Source: Oscheius dolichura
Lineage: Eukaryota > Nematoda > Chromadorea > Rhabditida > Rhabditidae
DNA length: 64,000 bases
Direction: 5' to 3'
Assembly (NCBI GenBank): GCA_932521035.1
Contig: OW051492.1
Coordinates: forward strand, 2,790,001-2,854,000
Under the pieces are notes generated by a model. It searched no databases, was not told the origin of the DNA, and saw nothing but the letters and a program-made list of their open reading frames with translations. Below are positions 11,120 through 20,400 of the stretch, piece after piece. Numbering within the stretch: the first letter of the stretch is position 1; each line of letters starts with the position of its first letter. Made by a program: the position numbers and the translations under genes.

Positions 11120-11859
11120 ACTGCTACCGAAGGGCGTAATCGTTGCCTCTCCTCGGGAGGCGTGCTCTCTTCACCCCTGACTTTGACTTTGGCAAAGCTA
11201 AACCGGAATACCCAGGCGGTCGTCTCTCTCTCCCCGTTGTAATCGGTATTTTGACTAGCTGCCTTGGCGCGTAAGTGACCTCGCCGCTACGGTTGAAGCA
11301 GATCGATGCTGGTGATAGCGAGCGTGCGGTCGATCCCCCGCCGCTTTTCAATCATTTGCGTTTTCGCATAAGGAAGTGAAAAAGCGGGGGAAAGGGGAGC
11401 GGTAGGCAAAGCAACGCAAAAAAATTGGAGGGGAGAAATTTAATCGACTTCTGTTTGAGGGAAAAGGGACTGGTTCCAGGGACAGGAAAAACGAAATGGC
11501 AACTAGACTTTCCCTTTCTCTTTTTCCTCCTGTCCTCGGGGGAAATGAGAAGGACTGTGGGCCAATTCCACGAGATTATTTCCTTACCCCTCATATTTTT
11601 ACCCCCTTCTTCTTATCTTTCATGTCTGGTCAGCTAGTTACACAGTTTTTTACAAGCCAGGCGAGGAGACTGTTACAAAAAATGGCAGACAACAGGCAGC
11701 AGATGCCAATGACGGAGAGACAAAGAGAAACGGGGACAATGGAGAAATATGAAGGTGTGAATAATGAGAAATTGAATGGAATTGAACAGAAGAATATTGT
11801 CTGAATTATTGAATTGCAAGAGAAACTTGGAAGGAAACCTCAGAAAAGTAAAAGCACCA
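11120..11859. other. No gene recognised
   Basis: Upstream of the collagen TATA box. No supported exon; presumably collagen regulatory sequence nearest the gene. Confidence 0.4.
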
Positions 11860-12240
11860 AGAACAGAGATACCTGGCAAAAGTCGGATGAACGGTTGCCC
11901 GAAGAAGGTGTCATCCTTGCCACGGATAGGAGTGACCCGTGTAGGGTGAAGGTTACCCAGGAGGGAAGAAGACCGGCTGAAGGAGTTACTGTATCCTCTT
12001 CAAAAGCTATAAAATACCACAAAGATGTTGGAGGCCGAGGTACACCATTAATTGCTTCTGTTGTGGCTATAGTTCCTTGAGTACGTGCGTCGTAACTGCC
12101 AGAGCCGGGAAGAGCGGCCAACTCAGAACGCGGATTGTCTGGAAGGAAAGAAGACCGGTGGAAAATGTTAGATTATTTGATAAATCACAAAATAAACCAT
12201 GAAGTGTGAAGGAGAGAGGGCAATAGAAACAGTCAAAATA
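11860..12240 (-). pseudogene. Duplicated 5' exons of the GIY-YIG gene
   Basis: On the minus strand this stretch repeats the exon 1 end, intron 1, exon 2 and exon 3 start of the neighbouring GIY-YIG gene (12266-12947). Recognisable blocks are CTTCATGGTTTATTTTGTG (exon 1 end and donor), CGGTCTTCTTTCCTTCCAG, ACTCAAGGAACTATAGCC and CCGGTCTTCTTCCCTCC (exon 3 start). The GIY-YIG domain itself is absent, and the reading frame is not maintained. It is best read as a tandem partial duplication decaying downstream of the intact gene. Confidence 0.55.
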
Positions 12241-12265
12241 TTTTCCCAAATAATAGATTTATTGC

Positions 12266-12947
12266 TCAGCGATCCTTATTGTAGTGTTCATTATGCAGAT
12301 AGATATATAGACGTAGCAGCTCAACTTCTTCTTTTTCCATTTTGCGACGAAGTTGGCGATCGGGCGACATTGTCAAAACCATGACGCATTCAATTTCACG
12401 CTCATCTTTCTTATGGTCTGCATCGTTTAGTCTACCAGCTAACGATCTCCCCGTTTCACCGATGTATCCTGTGTTATCTTTGTAAATAATAAGATACACA
12501 ACGCCACAGAGATTCGCGATATCAGGGTCCAGCTTGTAGGGAGGATCGAGCAGGGCGGAGAGGGAAGAAGACCGACTAAAATGGGTTACTGTATCCGGCT
12601 AGAAAGCTTTAAAACTAACCGTGAAGAAGTTTTAGCTCGAGATACAGCTTTGGTTGTTGTAGTTTTGACTGAAACTCCTTGAGTAGGGGCGCTTTCACTG
12701 ACAATATTGAAAGCAGAGCAGGGAGGAGTGGTCACTTTGGGAGGAGGATAGCTCTGGAGGGAAAAAGACCGACTGAAAGGTGAGGTTATTTAATAAGACA
12801 AGATAGAAACCATGAAGAAGTTAGTGAAGGAGGAGAGAGGACAGTTTTGGCTGCTCCTTGAGCGGGGGTGCCAAACAGATATCGAGTTAGAAGCGGCCTG
12901 GCTGAGGTTAGAAGACGAATAGTAGAAAAGAGATGAGTAAGCGACAT
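12266..12947 (-). CDS. Small GIY-YIG domain protein
   Basis: Three exons (12947-12811, 12772-12620, 12575-12266) give 199 residues, and AATAAA overlaps the region just after the stop. The C-terminal half is a GIY-YIG nuclease fold: VVYLIIYKDNTGYIGETGRS carries the two sequence signatures (VYL and GYIG), followed by the conserved Arg in SLAGRL, a His, and a Glu-rich helix (KMEKEEVELL) holding the likely metal-binding Glu. The N-terminus (MSLTHLFSTIRLLTSARPLL) is rich in Arg, Ser and Leu and lacks acidic residues, which suggests mitochondrial import; that is inference. The middle is Ser/Thr-rich and looks disordered. It is not SLX1- or LEM-3-like in layout. It stands head to head with a broken second GIY-YIG gene 105 bp away. 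Confidence 0.75.
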
Positions 12948-13051
12948 TAAAGCGAGTAGAACGCAATGGAAATGAACCACTTTTTAGACCATTTTAATCT
13001 TAATTAATCCAAAATCTACTAGATTAAATTTTCGGTTTCCCAGCCGTGTCC

Positions 13052-13465
13052 ATGTTGATCCGTCGCTTCTCTCTCAACCTTACCAATCGTCTCTCATCTT
13101 GCCTCTTCCACCAGCCGAAATCCATCTAGACCAGTGTTCTCGACGTTGCCTTCGGTGGAAAGCAGAATAGTCAAAATGTCGTCTACCTGATTCGATTCGA
13201 CGACGGCGCCAAGTACATCGGCACCACGAGCCGGCCCCTGTCCCAAACCGTCATGCAAAAGTGCCTGGATCAGAATTCGAGAGTCGGCGACTATTTGAAC
13301 AAATCGGAGGCTAAAATTGATAAGGTTCATGTTCTTTTCCAGTCGGATTGTGAGAAGAAGCTGAAAGAAGCCGAAGCGGAAGTCATTGAGAACTAGTCGC
13401 TGTTCTATCCGGTCCTCAATGTACAGCACAGTGTCACCAGGGAAAATCTCAAAATGAACTCCTAG
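13052..13465 (+). pseudogene. GIY-YIG paralogue with two in-frame TAG codons
   Basis: A single frame runs from ATG at 13052 to TAG at 13463-13465 (137 codons), broken by TAG at 13127-13129 and 13394-13396. Between the first two breaks lies a clear GIY-YIG domain: NVVYLIRFDDGAKYIGTTSR, then SQTVMQ, and a charged helix (CEKKLKEAEAEVIEN). The sequence after the second TAG (SLFYPVLNVQHS) still matches the family's C-terminal LN block. The N-terminus (MLIRRFSLNLTNRLSSCLFH) again resembles a mitochondrial presequence. Both breaks are amber and no frame is lost, so the gene is either a young pseudogene or avoids the codons by splicing or readthrough. An acceptor-like TCTAG at the first TAG makes an unseen upstream exon possible. 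Confidence 0.6.
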
Positions 13466-13698
13466 TAGGAGATGGAAATAGATTGAATAAACTTTAATAT
13501 GCGCACCTTTGGTTACTGTATTTTCTCAATTGAATAGTCCTGACGGCTTAAAAGTTCCAGAAACCATATTGTAGCCGTGAAATCCCAGTCAAGAAACGTC
13601 CCACATAGAATTCTACCCAGAAGATTACGCCAATCAGTCCCACACCCTACGTTTTATATGATACAAGATCTAGAAATACTATACAATCATTTTATTAA

Positions 13699-13986
13699 CT
13701 AATACTGTGGCATGAAGTTAAACACAGAGAAGTAGAAGGCTCCAGCGAAGATCAACAAGAGCACAACGGCTATCTTCACCCAATAGACCAGCTGCATATT
13801 GGCCTCCTCCTTCTTGGGAATGTATTCCAGTGGTTGGTAGATGGCTTCAAGATCAATGAGCGGGTTGAAGCGGTACAGTTCAAGGCTTTCTGGGTCTTCT
13901 AGAGAGGTGACTGAAATATGGGAACAGCTGACGGGGGAAAAGAGAAACAAACCTTTGGAAGAAGCCATGAAGTTCTTGGGAAACAT
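13699..13986 (-). CDS. Small single-pass membrane protein
   Basis: Two exons (13986-13953, 13910-13699) give 81 residues, MFPKNFMASSK through FNFMPQY. Function not recognised. The first two thirds are polar and acidic (SLEDPESLELYRFNPLIDLE), followed by one membrane segment (WVKIAVVLLLIFAGAFYFSV) close to the C-terminus. A lysine pair before it suggests a cytosolic N-terminus. The start was chosen at the first ATG after a TATA box 68 bp upstream; a second ATG six codons downstream is possible. Confidence 0.7.
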   Translation of the reverse strand: MFPKNFMASSKGLFLFSPVSCSHISVTSLEDPESLELYRFNPLIDLEAIYQPLEYIPKKEEANMQLVYWVKIAVVLLLIFAGAFYFSVFNFMPQY

Positions 13987-14053
13987 GATGAACAGAGAGA
14001 GTAGAGAGGAGAGTTGGGAAGTGGTTGACACTACGAGACTGACTGTGGCTCTC

Positions 14054-14064
14054 CCTTTTATATA
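14054..14064 (-). promoter_or_regulatory. TATA box of the 81-residue gene
   Basis: TATATAAAAGG on the minus strand, 68 bp upstream of the start codon at 13986. Strong match, single and well placed. Confidence 0.65.
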
Positions 14065-14326
14065 GGTGGAGAGCGCTTCCGCTTTTTCAGAAAAGCGGCT
14101 TCCGCCATGGTTTGGAGCTTTGCGTATATTTTGGTTCGCTTTGTAAGACTCAAGGGCGCTTTCCTAGAAGATCGAAACCCCCTTGATTACGATAACTTTA
14201 TTACAAAATTCTTCGAAACTTTAGAAAACAACCTCTACAATTATTGCAATAAAACGTTTTTCCCGTTTGGAAATTAAAAGAAAGCTCGTATTTCTGATAA
14301 TAATAATCATATATGACAGGGTTATT

Positions 14327-15384
14327 CTATTCCTGAGGAGGATACCAAATACCGGCGGAGTTGACGAGATTGAACTGCTGGTTCATCATAAACAGAGCGG
14401 CGGCATCCTTGAACATATTGAAAGTCTGGAGGTCAGTGGGAAGCAGAGTGTCATTGGTCTTCTGGTTCTCGGGAACTTTGATCAGGTTTAGCGGCTCAGA
14501 ATCGGTCTCATCTTCGGAATCAATGTCCACGTCACTATTATCGGAGCCCTGAAACGGAGGAGTTACTGTATTTCCCCTTCCAGGTGAATAAACTTGAAAT
14601 TCTCGGACTTTTTGGTTTAAAATAACAAGGATGCATACGTCTGCAAAAGCCTGCTGCATTGAATCCAGATAAAACGTATCAGACGGAGTGGTATCCGAAG
14701 AAGGAGTTCCACTCTCCGGGAAAAGGTTGCTCCATTTCGATTTGTTCTTGGGCGAGTTCCTCGGAGCGAAAGTCAACTTGGCAACAGGAGGCAGCTCACC
14801 GGTCACTGCTATAAAAAAGAGCATTTTCCTAACATTAAATAAAGGAAAGCTTACCATCCGGAGCAGTCATACAATTGGTAACCATCTGCTTTCCCTGGTG
14901 GTCCATAAAGCCGGCGAATTTCTTACTGGCATAGGTATAGACCAGGCCGGTCTCCGAGACAACAACCATCATACACTGGGCTCCGGTCAGGCAGTTCAAT
15001 TCCTGTACCTGTAATTCAATCAAAATGTAGAACAAAAAAGAATTGGTACCTTTTTGAAAAGGCCGTGCTTTCTCTTGCTGAACGTCGTCGTGCGGCGGTT
15101 CTTGTGCTTGATGAAGGCCATATCCACCTTGACGCGTCCTGAAATCCGTTCGTTTTTTTAACTTTATTTTAAAATTAAGATCGCTGCTCGTGTCAAAAGC
15201 TTTTTCCGCTCTTGTAAAAATGTAGGAATGGTGAAAAATTTAAAAAGAATGGTGGAAATGGCCTACCGCGAGTCTTCTTTCCATTGGGAAGCAATCCAGG
15301 CCCAGGCGGAGAATCGACTTGCTGAGTGGAAGCTAAAATCTTTTGGAGAAGCATATCCACAGTCTGAGACTCGTCTGTAGCCAT
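14327..15384 (-). CDS. SRF-type MADS-box transcription factor
   Basis: Five exons (15384-15267, 15138-15050, 15008-14855, 14808-14639, 14548-14327) join in frame to 250 residues. Residues about 40-95 form a MADS box of the SRF class: GRVKVDMAFIKHKNRRTTTF, SKRKHGLFKKVQELNCLTGA and VVVSETGLVYTYASKKF. The following TNCMTAPD matches the SRF-type extension. SRF factors bind CArG boxes as dimers; in worms the SRF homologue UNC-120 acts in muscle. This protein departs from the near-invariant SRF core at several places (KVDMAFIKHK for the usual KIKMEFI-N-K; GLFKKVQEL for GIMKKAYEL), so it is a divergent paralogue rather than a certain UNC-120 orthologue. The C-terminal half is Ser/Asp/Glu-rich (SDVDIDSEDETDSEPLNL). 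A TTCTTCCAG acceptor lies 12 bp before the ATG and may receive a spliced leader. Confidence 0.85.
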
Positions 15385-16587
15385 CGAGTCTGGAAGAAGA
15401 AAGGTTGAGCTTATCTTTGAACAAAGGCGCGGCACTAATGGATATGGAGGCGAGTCATCCCCGCTGCTGGAGATGGCGGACAAGGGAGAAGAGCAGACAG
15501 GCCAAAAAATGATCATTTTTCACCAAAATAGATTACGAGAAATTGTTTAAAATGTGTGGAATTCGAGACAAGATAGGATTCAAAAAGATAGACTCCGGAT
15601 AGTATGGGGAAAAGGCTTTATTTCAGTCAAAATTGCAGATTCATTGAACTATCATATATGGAGAAGGAGAGGGTGGATTGTTTAAAACGTCTACTTTTAA
15701 AAAGAAAGGTAAGAGTTACACAAAAAGCGACTAGACAGGTAGTACATGACACCGGATGAACGGCACCCAACCGGGAGAGTGTGGCCATATGGGAGCAAGG
15801 AGAGCATTACACTGTGTCCGACACAGGGAGGAGGCTATAAGGAGAATAGGGGGCCGGGAGACACGGCACAGGCATTTTTGACAAGGGAAGAAAAGAGCAA
15901 CTGGGTGAATAATCTGGACAGAAGAGGAAGGCACACCCTTGTAAACGAAGGGGAGGGCAATCGAAGGAAGAGGGTCTGGGTAACTTGCAGGCGGCAAATA
16001 AAGACAGACAAAGACCATATCGCCAGATGTTCATCTTTTTAGGGGGTCCAATTTAGCCGACCAGCTGCAAGAGGCAGCCCAACTTCTCTGCGTCAAGGGT
16101 AAGATGAGGACAGACGGGGGAGCAACCCCCAAAACTAACTTCCACTGGACGTCTAAATAGAGATGATACTTACCGTGCCATAAGAAGAAGGATTATTTGT
16201 TCCCCAAACAAAAAGCAGAGCCTTCTTTTTACTATTTGACACAATACGGTCACTGTTATTGACCCCTATGCGGTAAATCGTTACGTCAAAAGAGCCGGCT
16301 GCTGGCCACTCGGTCGCATGGCCGATGAGTCGCGCCCTGATGGCATTCTTTCAGGTGGTGGGGAGTGAAAAAAAAGTCAACGGTTTTTTTCGATTTCAAC
16401 AGATTTCAACCAGATATTTCCGCTAGGGGCCTCCTCCTCGGATCCAAAAGTTCTATTCAAGAAGAGGTTTCGAATTGCCCGTATAAATCGAGAAGGGGAT
16501 TATGGCGCCTCTATTTACGTATCTGTACACGTTTAAAACATAAACAAAATATCACAACAATGTTTACTGTGTCTTCTTTTTTCCCAT
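15385..16587. other. No gene recognised
   Basis: About 1.2 kb between the MADS gene start and the 3' end of the transthyretin-like gene. An open minus frame continues a short way upstream of the MADS ATG but has no start in context. Frames around 15731-16042 on both strands have no family resemblance and no splice support. Confidence 0.45.
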
Positions 16588-17053
16588 TCAGCACTTGGCC
16601 TTGTTGCCCTCTTCATGGTTAGCCAAATCGAGTGTCACATTGTAGTGGTCGTTGAGGAAACTGCCAGGGATGTCATAGCTTGTCTCAGCGAAACAATCCA
16701 CAATTTTTGTGCAGTTGTGATGGAACACGAGGTACGGCTTGATGTCGAACACTTCATTGTCCTGGAAAATCGACATTGGTTGAAAAGGAAGGCCCTTACC
16801 TCTCCATAGAGCTCAAACTCTCCATTTCTATCAGTTGAAGTGGACATGAGAACATCGTCCTTGGAGACTGAAAGAAGGGAATTTAATGGACTAGCTAATA
16901 ATTCCTACAGTAATCCCTCTCCTTAAGATCCACGACCAGATTGTTCATTGGTTTTCCATTGCAGAGAGCTGTTCCCACCACGGTTATATTCTGATGCCGC
17001 TTGATGGCAGCCAGGGCGGTTCCACAGAGGGTCAGGACAAGGAGAAATTTCAT
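16588..17053 (-). CDS. Transthyretin-like (TTR) family secreted protein
   Basis: Three exons (17053-16909, 16867-16800, 16761-16588) give 128 residues. MKFLLVLTLCGTALA is a signal peptide. The domain carries the family hallmarks: VVGTALCNGKPMNN near the start, then TSTDRNGEFELYGE, then the DIKPYLVFHHNC block (family pattern ID-PYL-I-H-C), two cysteines that would pair, and a C-terminal YNVTLDLANHEEG. Nematode TTR-like proteins are small extracellular proteins; some act as bridging factors in cell-corpse recognition, but most have no known role. NxT/S sequons are present (NIT, NCT, NVT). Confidence 0.92.
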
Positions 17054-17448
17054 TTTGGATCAAAAAGGATCGGAAAGGGGAAAACAGATGGTTTCTGTCG
17101 GGTAAAACGGGCAGTTATATCCAAACCGCTGACTGAATCATGGTGGATTATCCCCGAGGTGGACTATGACCAATACACGACAGGGGGAGCATGATCAGGA
17201 TCCTGGTTAACGGGGATGAGTCATCCGAAAATCTTCTAACAATTTATTTATTTACTCCTAGTTGGCTCAATTTTTACCCGAAAGACAAAGAACCTACTGT
17301 AATCTGCTTTAATTGTAGGAAATTTTAAAATAAGCCTCTTTTTTTGAGCTGTAGGTCCGGGAGAGATTGAGATTGAAGCAGATTACGGTATATGAGCCTT
17401 AAAACCTCGATAAATACAATAAATATGGCATACAATAAATTCTATAAA
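17054..17448. other. Intergenic; no gene recognised
   Basis: Promoter side of the transthyretin-like gene and 3'-flank of the vWA gene. Contains an inverted pair of TAATCTGCTT/GAAGCAGATTA blocks (about 17300 and 17375). No exon. Confidence 0.4.
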
Positions 17449-20400
17449 TTAATCTATGATACAATCCCTTGTCAAAGATTTTAGCTCGGAGTGGAGGTCT
17501 GCTATATTGGCATCGGTGTAGACTCTTTTCTGGTCTCCTGTTATCCGCAGAAGTTCTTGCCTCGAAATTGGGTACTGTAATTTTCTCTCTACTTCTTTAA
17601 AATGGTAAATAAACCTGGTGATTGATGGCAACTGCATAAGTATGAGGAATCAGCTCCCGAAGGATTGTTGCCTCGTGTTCCGTGGACTGTTGACCATAGC
17701 CGTCGGTGAAGATGATAGCAATGGGGAGAGCTCTTCCCGGCCGGGCTCCTCTCTTCTCAGAATACTCTTTTATCGCCTACAGTACGTATTACTTTTTCAC
17801 GGATTTAAATATTAACTAACCCGCAAAATAGCTGAGTGGATGGCCGTTGTCCCCGAACTGAAGAGCACATTCTCCAGAGCTTTGCGTATCCTCAACCGGG
17901 ATTGCAAGTCATTGAAACTCCAAACTGTTTTGACCTTTTGTTCGGCGGCGAATTTGATTATACTGACCTGAAAAGGGTTTTTGAAATTGAAGGGGATAAA
18001 AAAAGAACCCTAGCGTTGTCAGGTCCAATTCGGAAAAGGTCAATAATTCCGGCAGCTAGTTCCTTTTCACGGCGGAAGGTTTCTTCCACACTGCCGGAAG
18101 AGTCCAACACAACGATCACGTCCAGTAGACAACCAGGTTTGAAGGTGGTCGGCCTCTCGGGAGGAGCTTCAGTTGACCGGGTTTGGAAGATGTTGGCAAA
18201 GGAAGAAGGAGTCGTGGAAGCTGTGGCTGCCGTTTGTGTTGTTGTTGTTCTATAATTACAGTAACAATCATAAAAACTAGGGATACCTTCTTGTTGTTGG
18301 TCGCATAGAGAAGAGAGGGGTGTTTATTCGAACTCGGAGGTTTCTTGGTCCTGAAGTAATCCTCGGAGGAGCTGGGGGAAGCGTGGGTCTTACTGTAGTC
18401 GTTTTCTTAACCAATACCTAAACAAGAGCCATTTATATCCTGGGAGGAGTTCGCCTTGTCTTCGATATTTTTCCGAGCCTCCAAATCCAGGGAAGACAGA
18501 TCCCGTTTCACTTCAGTGAGACTATCCGACTGTTCCAGAGGCTGGAACAGTTTTATCGGCTCTGACGCTAAAATTCGGTTTAAAGACTAGGTGTTTTTCT
18601 TACGGAGAGTACTGTAGGTTTCTTCTTTCTCAATTCTGACTACTCTAGCAGCTAGGGCGCGTTTACCCGCATCCAAAAACTGGAAAGTTGTTATCTGTGG
18701 GCGAATAATCTGATCATACCGCTAGTTGAGGGCATTTCTCAAGATTTGGCTTTTTCGCCATTCTTTTGACCTCCTCAGCAAAGAGAGAATTCCTCTCGTA
18801 GTCAAAAACATGGTCCCGTCTACCGGTGAATGTCTTCAATGTGCGAATATCTGTCCTAGGAGAGGAGTCAACTGCCAGGCAGGAGAGACGGTTAGTCTGA
18901 ATTTCTTCTTTTGAATATTTATGGATTGGATACCTCTCGAATCCTCTTTGAAACGTCTACAGTATGGCCCAGTGGATCCTTGGTCATTCCATCGCCTACA
19001 ATGATCATCGTAGCCTTGGCATCCCCACGGCGTCTTTCTTCCAACATATCCAATCCTACGGTAATGGCATCCGCGTAGGATGGCATACCACCAACTGCTT
19101 TGATTGCTTCTACCTGAAAAGAAGGTCAAAGTGTGGAAGACAGAAGAATACCTTGGCAAAGATCCGATCCCTCTCTGAAATATTGGTGAAATCTAATTCA
19201 ATCTTGGGCTTTTTCGAGAAAGAGATAACCGAGACTCGGACATGAGAAGTATTAGCCAGTGAGCCTAAAAGAGGATTAGGAATAAATGGAAGGAGGATAG
19301 CGCGATACCCAAAACATCTAGAAGGAGGTATCTATTGGCATTGACGACGGGATCGGACATATTTCCAGACTTGTCGGTATTGTCAAAGAGGACAAGAAGG
19401 TCTAGATTTGGATGGCCACAGTCGACGGGGGCTATTTCTTCTCGAAGACGCATGGTGGGCTGAAATTGGGGAGATATTAAATCTTTGAGAAATTTGGGGT
19501 TCTGCTAGGGTTGGGGGGCATTTATTTTTCCAAATCGTAGCTATCCAAGGATCAGAGGAGTTCAGCCCCAAAATCTAGGGTTCGCTTTCCATCTTTCAGG
19601 CCTTGGGCAACCTCTCTCCTTCCCTTTTATTCTCGAAAATAAAATTACTGTGACTCCTTCTAAACGTTAGGGTTCACAAGAGTTTAGTAGTGTGTTTTAA
19701 AAGTAAGAAACGTTACCAGTGAGATCTGTTCCTCTGGATCCAAATTACTGCAGTCCTCCTGTAGCAGAGCCAAGAAATCATGGATCAATCTGTAACGTGT
19801 CATTTTTTGATCTCTATTTTCTCTCTCTCTCTCTTTGCTCCATTTTTCGTAAAAAGATCAGTTATTTGCGTCTTTTGTTCCCTCCTGCGGGTGTTGTGTG
19901 CGCGCTGACCGCCTGTCACTATTTCCTGTCCCCCAGATGGAGCATATAATCAGCTGTAAGCCATGAGCAAGGCTTACTTTCCTTTCCCTCTCTAGGAATT
20001 CCAAAAATTCCCCCGTCCGAAACTTGTTGCTCTTTCTATTGACAGTAAGACTAGAAAAGAGTATCAATTGCCCCCAGATTGACAGGTCGAGTACCCGGAG
20101 AGTAAATAGGCGGTGTTCACGTCTGCCACGCGTCTTGTTTGCCCCGGGGCGGTACAAGTTCCCATCTGTTTGGCTTTAAAATCCTATAAATTGCGGGGAA
20201 AGTAGGTTAATTCCAGCTCGCTCCCTTCATCTCCTTCTCCTCTTCAATTCTCATAAAAGTACTCCTTCAGAAAATGTTCCGTTTCATCGCCGCTCTCCTT
20301 GCTCTCTTCGCTATGACCACTGCCCAAGGAATCTACTACGCCACCGCCTCTGCTTACCCTTATGCCTACGGAGCTTATGCCCCTAGCAACCTGGCCGGTA

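Noticed and set aside
15731..16042. Overlapping open frames of 75-98 codons on both strands
   Set aside because: No family resemblance, no signal peptide, no splice support, and frames on both strands of equal quality.
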